Origin: Methylotenera sp.
Lineage (GTDB): Bacteria > Pseudomonadota > Gammaproteobacteria > Burkholderiales > Methylophilaceae
Direction of reading: 5' to 3'
Length of the DNA stretch: 49,068 nucleotides
Assembly (NCBI GenBank): GCA_025360485.1
Contig: JANYCB010000116.1
Location: forward strand, 1 to 49,068
Shown here: positions 45,193 through 49,068 of the stretch, piece after piece
Layout: every line of letters starts with the position of its first letter
How positions within the stretch are numbered: position 1 is the first letter of the stretch
The notes under the pieces: model-generated
Seen by the model: the letters and a program-made list of their open reading frames with translations, nothing else
Told to the model about the DNA's origin: nothing
Database searches by the model: none
Program-made: the position numbers and the translations under genes

Positions 45193-45269
45193 TGGGGAGT
45201 CGCCAAGTTGGTTAAGGCACTGGGTTTTGATCCCAGCATCCGAAGGTTCGAGTCCTTCCTCCTCAGCCA
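45193..45269 (+). tRNA. tRNA-Gln (anticodon TTG)
   Basis: 77 bases including an encoded CCA. The acceptor stem TGGGGAG pairs with CTCCTCA (one G-T pair). The anticodon loop TTTTGAT contains TTG, and the T-arm is GAAGG-TTCGAGT-CCTTC. Its place between ispE and prs is conserved in many proteobacteria. Confidence 0.97.
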
Positions 45270-45278
45270 GTTTTTATA

Positions 45279-45299
45279 ATGCAGACAATTGGTCTGCAT
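45279..45299. other. Stem-loop after tRNA-Gln
   Basis: ATGCAGAC and GTCTGCAT form an 8-bp perfect stem with a 5-base loop, starting 10 bases past the tRNA. No strong T-tract follows, so it may be a processing structure or a weak terminator. Confidence 0.4.
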
Positions 45300-45311
45300 A
45301 GATTTGAAGTA

Positions 45312-45367
45312 AAAGCGTGTAGATTTAAGCGAGTTAACAAACCGTAAAGTCCACACGCTTTAATTTT
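45312..45367 (+). terminator. Possible long-loop terminator before prs
   Basis: AAAGCGTGT (45312-45320) pairs with ACACGCTTT (45353-45361), and a T-rich tract (AATTTTTT) follows. The 32-base loop is long, so this is tentative; it may be part of the prs leader instead. Confidence 0.35.
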
Positions 45368-45390
45368 TTAAATGTTTTGAGGGCATCGCT

Positions 45391-46341
45391 TTGAGTAACG
45401 GCAACATGATGGTGTTTACAGGCAACGCCAACCCAGTATTAGCGCAGGAAGTTGCGTCGCACTTGGGCATTGAGCTGGGCCGCGCCGATGTTGGTCGTTT
45501 TAGTGATGGCGAAATCATGCTGGAGTTGCTGGAAAACGTGCGTGGTCGCGATGTATTTGTGTTGCAATCGACCAGTTACCCGACGAATGACAGCTTAATG
45601 GAAGTGATGGTCATGGTAGATGCGCTACGCCGCTCCTCTGCGGGCCGCATCACTGCTGCAATCCCCTATCTCGGCTATTCGCGACAAGATCGCCGTCCGC
45701 GCTCTGCTCGCGTGGCGATTACCGCGAAAGTAGTAGCCAACATGCTCACTAGCGTGGGCGTAAATCGCTTGCTGACCATGGATTTGCACTCAGATCAAAT
45801 TCAAGGATTTTTTGATATTCCTGTGGATAATATTTATGCCACACCGATTTTGTTAGATGATTTACTTAAACAAAATTACCATGATTTAGTCGTGGTTTCA
45901 CCTGATGTTGGCGGCGTAGTGCGCGCACGCGCTGCAGCAAAGCAATTGAGTGCTGATTTAGCGATTATCGATAAACGTCGCCCAAAACCGAATGTAGCTA
46001 AAGTAATGAATATTATTGGTGAAGTGGCTGGCCGCAACTGTGTCATTATGGATGACATGGTTGATACCGCGAATACGCTGTGCGAAGCTGCGGCAGCATT
46101 AAAAGCACAAGGCGCGAAAAAAGTATTGGCTTATGCCACTCACCCCATTTTATCGGGAAGCGCGGCAAAGCGTATAGCCGATTCTGACTTGGATGAATTA
46201 GTGGTTACGAATACCATTCCGCTCAGCCAAGCATCAATTGATTGCAAAAAAATTCGCCAATTAAGCGCGGCGCGATTATTAGCAGAAACGATTAAACGCA
46301 TTAGCCAAGAGGAATCTGTTTCCTCTTTATTTATGGATTAA
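45391..46341 (+). CDS. prs: Ribose-phosphate pyrophosphokinase
   Basis: This 316-residue enzyme makes PRPP from ribose 5-phosphate and ATP for nucleotide, His and Trp synthesis. Visible features: [47 protein letters not shown], the ATP-binding flexible loop [41 protein letters not shown], and the PRPP-binding [15 protein letters not shown]. The start is TTG, after a GAGGG site; the ATG of NMMVF five codons later is an alternative. Confidence 0.97.
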   Translation: MSNGNMMVFTGNANPVLAQEVASHLGIELGRADVGRFSDGEIMLELLENVRGRDVFVLQSTSYPTNDSLMEVMVMVDALRRSSAGRITAAIPYLGYSRQDRRPRSARVAITAKVVANMLTSVGVNRLLTMDLHSDQIQGFFDIPVDNIYATPILLDDLLKQNYHDLVVVSPDVGGVVRARAAAKQLSADLAIIDKRRPKPNVAKVMNIIGEVAGRNCVIMDDMVDTANTLCEAAAALKAQGAKKVLAYATHPILSGSAAKRIADSDLDELVVTNTIPLSQASIDCKKIRQLSAARLLAETIKRISQEESVSSLFMD

Positions 46342-46458
46342 TACTAATCATCGAATTAATGATTAGTAATAGTGATTTCACCCTGTTTTCTGGTCGCGGA
46401 AGACAGATTTTTGTGTACTATCCGCTGTGAAACATACAGCACAATTAGGAGTAATAAA

Positions 46459-47121
46459 ATGAGTATCGAAATTAATGCAGTCAAACGTGACGTCAAAGGT
46501 ACGGGTGCGAGCCGCCGTCTACGTCGCGCTGGCACAGTGCCAGGTGTTGTTTACGGAGCGGGTAAAGCGGCCGTAAATCTTGAAGTGAATCATAAAGAAT
46601 TGTTTTTACAGTTCCGTCACGAATCGTTTCACGCGTCTATTTTAAGCCTGAATTTAGATGGCAAAAAAGAAGACGTATTGTTACGTGATTTTCAAATGCA
46701 CCCAGTACGCAATACCATTCAACACATTGACTTTCAACGTGTTTCAGCCACTGAAAAAATCCACGTTAAAGTGCCTTTCCACTTTATTAACGGTGAAACT
46801 GCCCCAGGCGTTAAGCTGGGCGGCGGTATCGTTGCGCACATCATGACAGAAGCCGAAGTAAGCTGCTTTCCAAAAGATTTGCCAGAGTTCCTTGAGGTTG
46901 ATTTAGGTGCATTAGAAATTGGTAACTCTGTGCATTTATCACAAATTACTTTGGCCTCAGGTGTTGAGTTTGTACAACTCGCACACGGTAACGATGCGGC
47001 AGTTGCGGCGATTGCCAAAACACGCGGTGGTATTTCTGATGAAGATGAAGCAGCAGCAGACGCTCCTGCATCTACTGCAGAAACTCCTGCAACTCCAGCC
47101 ACAGAACCTGCAGCTGAGTAA
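46459..47121 (+). CDS. rplY: 50S ribosomal protein L25, long (Ctc/TL5) form
   Basis: L25 binds 5S rRNA. From the ATG at 46459 (MSIEINAVKRDVKGTGASRRLRRAGTVPGVVYG) the protein has 220 residues. That start sits 7 bases after AGGAG and is preferred over the ORF-track start 29 codons upstream. The N-terminal L25 domain (~1-95) is followed by the beta-rich C-terminal domain of the Ctc form (VKVPFHFINGETAPGVKLGGGIVAHIMTEAEVSCFPKDLPEFLEVDL) and an acidic Ala/Pro-rich tail. It lies between prs and pth as usual. Confidence 0.96.
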   Translation: MSIEINAVKRDVKGTGASRRLRRAGTVPGVVYGAGKAAVNLEVNHKELFLQFRHESFHASILSLNLDGKKEDVLLRDFQMHPVRNTIQHIDFQRVSATEKIHVKVPFHFINGETAPGVKLGGGIVAHIMTEAEVSCFPKDLPEFLEVDLGALEIGNSVHLSQITLASGVEFVQLAHGNDAAVAAIAKTRGGISDEDEAAADAPASTAETPATPATEPAAE

Positions 47122-47140
47122 TTAAATCAATTTGACAATA

Positions 47141-47175
47141 AAAGCGCGTACTTAATATTAAGTGCGCGTTTTTTA
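47141..47175 (+). terminator. Rho-independent terminator after rplY
   Basis: A long stem (core ACTTAATATTAAGT extended by GCGCG/CGCG pairs) is followed by TTTTTTATTTT. It starts 20 bases after the rplY stop and ends 16 bases before pth. Confidence 0.8.
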
Positions 47176-47190
47176 TTTTAAACTAACAAC

Positions 47191-47784
47191 ATGACTGGTA
47201 TTAAACTCTTTGTAGGCTTGGGCAACCCTGGCGATAAATATACCGCCACGCGCCATAACGCAGGCTTTTGGTTTATAGATGCCATCGCCGCGCAAACTAA
47301 CAGCAAGCTTGCACTAGATGCGAAAATGTTTGGTATTACTGGTAAATTAATTACAGCCAAACTTAGCCCAAACGCCGATGTTTGGCTGATGATGCCAACC
47401 ACCTTTATGAACAATAGTGGCAAAGCGGTTGCCGCGCTGGCCAATTACTACAAAATCAACCCTGCGGAAATCTTAGTCATTCACGATGAACTTGATTTAC
47501 CCGCGGGTAGCGTTAAATTAAAGTTTGGTGGCGGGCATGGCGGCCACAATGGCTTAAAAGATATACATGCCGCACTTGGCACGCCCGATTATTGGCGGCT
47601 TAGAATTGGTATTGATCACCCGGGCGACCGTAATGAAGTAATTAATTACGTATTAAAAGCGCCTACAAAAACAGAAAACGATGCTCTGCAAGCCAATATC
47701 CATGCGGCTTGTGGAGTGGTCGATTTACTTATTAAAGGTGAATTTGAAAGCGCAATGCAGAAGTTACATACAAAAAATGAATAG
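47191..47784 (+). CDS. pth: Peptidyl-tRNA hydrolase
   Basis: This 197-residue Pth releases peptides from peptidyl-tRNA dropped by ribosomes. The family signature is complete: KLFVGLGNPGDKYTATRHNAGFWFIDAIA (catalytic His), VWLMMPTTFMNNSGKAVAALANYYKI (Asn), LVIHDELDLPAGSVKLKFGGGHGGHNGLKDI (Asp and glycine-rich segment) and RLRIGIDHPG. Length is normal. It is followed by ychF after 9 bases, as in most proteobacteria. Confidence 0.97.
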   Translation: MTGIKLFVGLGNPGDKYTATRHNAGFWFIDAIAAQTNSKLALDAKMFGITGKLITAKLSPNADVWLMMPTTFMNNSGKAVAALANYYKINPAEILVIHDELDLPAGSVKLKFGGGHGGHNGLKDIHAALGTPDYWRLRIGIDHPGDRNEVINYVLKAPTKTENDALQANIHAACGVVDLLIKGEFESAMQKLHTKNE

Positions 47785-47793
47785 AGAATTTAA

Positions 47794-48879
47794 ATGCAAT
47801 GTGGAATCGTAGGCCTACCTAACGTAGGAAAATCTACCTTATTTAACGCCATTACCAAAGCGGGCATTGCGGCAGAGAACTACCCTTTCTGCACCATTGA
47901 GCCAAACGTTGGCATTGTGGAAGTGCCAGACCCGCGCATGCAACCGCTTATTGATATTGTAAAGCCGCAAAAAGTGCAGCCTGCCATTGTCGAGTTCGTA
48001 GATATTGCAGGCCATGTGGCTGGCGCATCTAAAGGCGAAGGCCTAGGCAACAAGTTCTTGGCGAACATCCGCGAGACGGACGCTATTGCGCATGTGGTGC
48101 GGTGTTTCGAAGATGGCAATGTGATACACGTGGCGAATAAAATTGATCCGCTTTCAGATATCGAAGTGATTAATACCGAGCTGGCGCTTGCCGACATGGA
48201 AACGGTCGAAAAAACCATGCAACGCGAAGGCAAAAAAGCCAAAAGTGGCGATAAAGATGCTATTGCACTCATTAAGGTGCTGGATAAAGTCGTACCTTGT
48301 TTAGACCAAGCCAAAGCTGTGCGCACTTTAAATTTAGACGCAGAAGAATTGCAGTTGCTAAAACCGCTGTGTTTAATCACCGTAAAACCTGTGATGTACC
48401 TTGCCAATGTGGATGAAAAAGGCTTTGAGAATAATCCACATTTAGACAAAGTGGTTGCACTGGGCAAGGCTGAGCATGCGCCTGTGGTGTGCATTTGTGC
48501 CAAAATTGAAGGCGAAATTTCAGAGTTAGACGACGAAGATAAGTTATTGTTTTTATCTGAACTCGGCCAAGAAGAACCAGGCTTAAACCGCGTCATCCGC
48601 GCCGCTTACGATTTACTTGGCTTGCAGACTTACTTTACCGCTGGTGTGCAAGAAGTGCGCGCTTGGACAGTAAAAAAAGGCGCCACCGCGCCGCAAGCCG
48701 CAGGTGTGATTCATACCGATTTTGAAAAAGGCTTTATTCGCGCAGAAGTGATTCAATATGACGAATACGTGAAAAACAAAGGCGAACAAGGTAGCAAAGA
48801 GGCTGGGAAAATGCGTTTGGAAGGCAAAGAATATATTGTGCAAGATGGTGATGTGATGCACTTTAGGTTCAACGTTTAG
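47794..48879 (+). CDS. ychF: Redox-regulated ATPase YchF (Obg family)
   Basis: This 361-residue OLA1/YchF P-loop NTPase binds ribosomes and prefers ATP. Visible motifs: [40 protein letters not shown] (G1, G2), [39 protein letters not shown] (G3), [10 protein letters not shown] (NVDE in place of NKxD, which explains ATP preference), and a C-terminal TGS-like domain ([42 protein letters not shown]). Its stop codon lies inside a 22-bp tandem repeat. Confidence 0.97.
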   Translation: MQCGIVGLPNVGKSTLFNAITKAGIAAENYPFCTIEPNVGIVEVPDPRMQPLIDIVKPQKVQPAIVEFVDIAGHVAGASKGEGLGNKFLANIRETDAIAHVVRCFEDGNVIHVANKIDPLSDIEVINTELALADMETVEKTMQREGKKAKSGDKDAIALIKVLDKVVPCLDQAKAVRTLNLDAEELQLLKPLCLITVKPVMYLANVDEKGFENNPHLDKVVALGKAEHAPVVCICAKIEGEISELDDEDKLLFLSELGQEEPGLNRVIRAAYDLLGLQTYFTAGVQEVRAWTVKKGATAPQAAGVIHTDFEKGFIRAEVIQYDEYVKNKGEQGSKEAGKMRLEGKEYIVQDGDVMHFRFNV

Positions 48880-48930
48880 CTCCGCGAGGTTTAATGTTTA
48901 GCTTCGCGAGATTCAACGTTTAACTTTGAC
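48865..48930 (+). repeat. 22-bp tandem repeat spanning the ychF stop codon
   Basis: Three units of 22 bases run head to tail. Units 1 (AGGTTCAACGTTTAGCTCCGCG) and 2 (AGGTTTAATGTTTAGCTTCGCG) differ at three positions, while unit 3 is more diverged. Unit 1 encodes the last YchF residues and its stop (TTC AAC GTT TAG). Confidence 0.8.
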
Positions 48931-48974
48931 ATACCGCCGCCGAAACCCTATAATGCGCGGCTCAGTTTTAAAAG

Positions 48975-49051
48975 GGTGATGTAGCTCAGCTGGTTAGAGC
49001 ACAGGATTCATAATCCTGGGGTCGAGGGTTCAAGTCCCTCTTTCACCACCA
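48975..49051 (+). tRNA. tRNA-Met (anticodon CAT)
   Basis: 77 bases with encoded CCA. Position 8-9 TA, D-arm TAGCTCAGCTGGTTAGAGC, anticodon loop TTCATAA with CAT, and T-arm GAGGG-TTCAAGT-CCCTC are present. It resembles elongator tRNA-Met more than initiator tRNA (the anticodon stem lacks the GGG/CCC run). A lysidine-modified tRNA-Ile2, which also has CAT, is the alternative. Confidence 0.88.
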
Positions 49052-49068
49052 CTAACAACGCCCCTTTC

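Noticed and set aside
48975-49051. tRNA-Ile2 (lysidine CAU) instead of tRNA-Met
   Set aside because: The body resembles elongator tRNA-Met more closely, but this cannot be settled without a tRNA model search.
1-49068. CRISPR arrays, prophage or insertion sequences
   Set aside because: No regularly spaced repeats, transposase, integrase or phage structural genes were seen in any frame of the track.

Overview
The window looks like a chromosomal segment of an obligate methylotroph of the Methylophilaceae (Betaproteobacteria; Methylotenera/Methylobacillus type). The reasons are the low-to-moderate GC content, the betaproteobacterial housekeeping gene order on the right (mutM, TPR protein-lolB-ispE-tRNA-Gln-prs-rplY-pth-ychF), and a large exosortase-B (XrtB/EpsH) exopolysaccharide locus of the kind described for methanolan synthesis in Methylobacillus. 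The taxonomic call is inference; no marker gene search was possible.

Region 1 (1-2.4 kb) holds three minus-strand genes for exported proteins. The first is cut by the window edge. The other two end in near-identical PEP-CTERM sorting signals (VPEPETYGMMLVGIG..GFMVRRRKN). Each of the three has the same upstream architecture: a 16-bp imperfect palindrome (TAGCCCTAAAGAGCTA type), then directly a TTGCAA-like -35, 17 bp, and a -10. The two complete genes also share a near-identical stem-loop terminator.

Region 2 (2.6-27.2 kb, all minus strand, transcribed right to left) is the XrtB-linked EPS locus. The order is epsL - TIGR03790-type protein - epsD - epsE - epsF - epsG - xrtB - epsI, then flippase (Wzx), polymerase/ligase (Wzy-like), two GT2 glycosyltransferases, an FkbM methyltransferase, a zinc-ribbon methyltransferase, a GT4, a third methyltransferase, a clan-A glycoside hydrolase, several GT4s and a WecB/TagA/CpsF (GT26) transferase. 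A divergent polyprenyl-phosphate glucose phosphotransferase gene (27.4-28.8 kb) would start the repeat unit. Together these encode Wzx/Wzy-type synthesis and export of a probably methylated polysaccharide, plus the exosortase that processes the PEP-CTERM proteins. A fourth copy of the palindrome sits upstream of epsD, which suggests that substrates and machinery share a regulator. The 5.8-13.1 kb part is visibly more AT-rich. One of its glycosyltransferase reading frames is interrupted by an in-frame TGA inside a conserved motif.

Region 3 (28.9-40.3 kb): rpoH is preceded by a textbook CIRCE (HrcA) operator, and its only well-placed start codon appears to be ATA. Next come a convergent dynamin-like GTPase, a DUF971-ubiE-ubiJ-ubiB ubiquinone operon, mutM on the opposite strand, and an ABC-2/GldG/DUF4340 transporter cassette.

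Region 4 (40.5 kb to the end) holds a TPR protein, lolB, a two-domain carbonic anhydrase, ispE, tRNA-Gln(TTG), prs, rplY (ctc form), pth, ychF and tRNA-Met(CAT). A short 22-bp tandem repeat includes the ychF stop codon. I found no CRISPR array, prophage, insertion sequence or rRNA gene.
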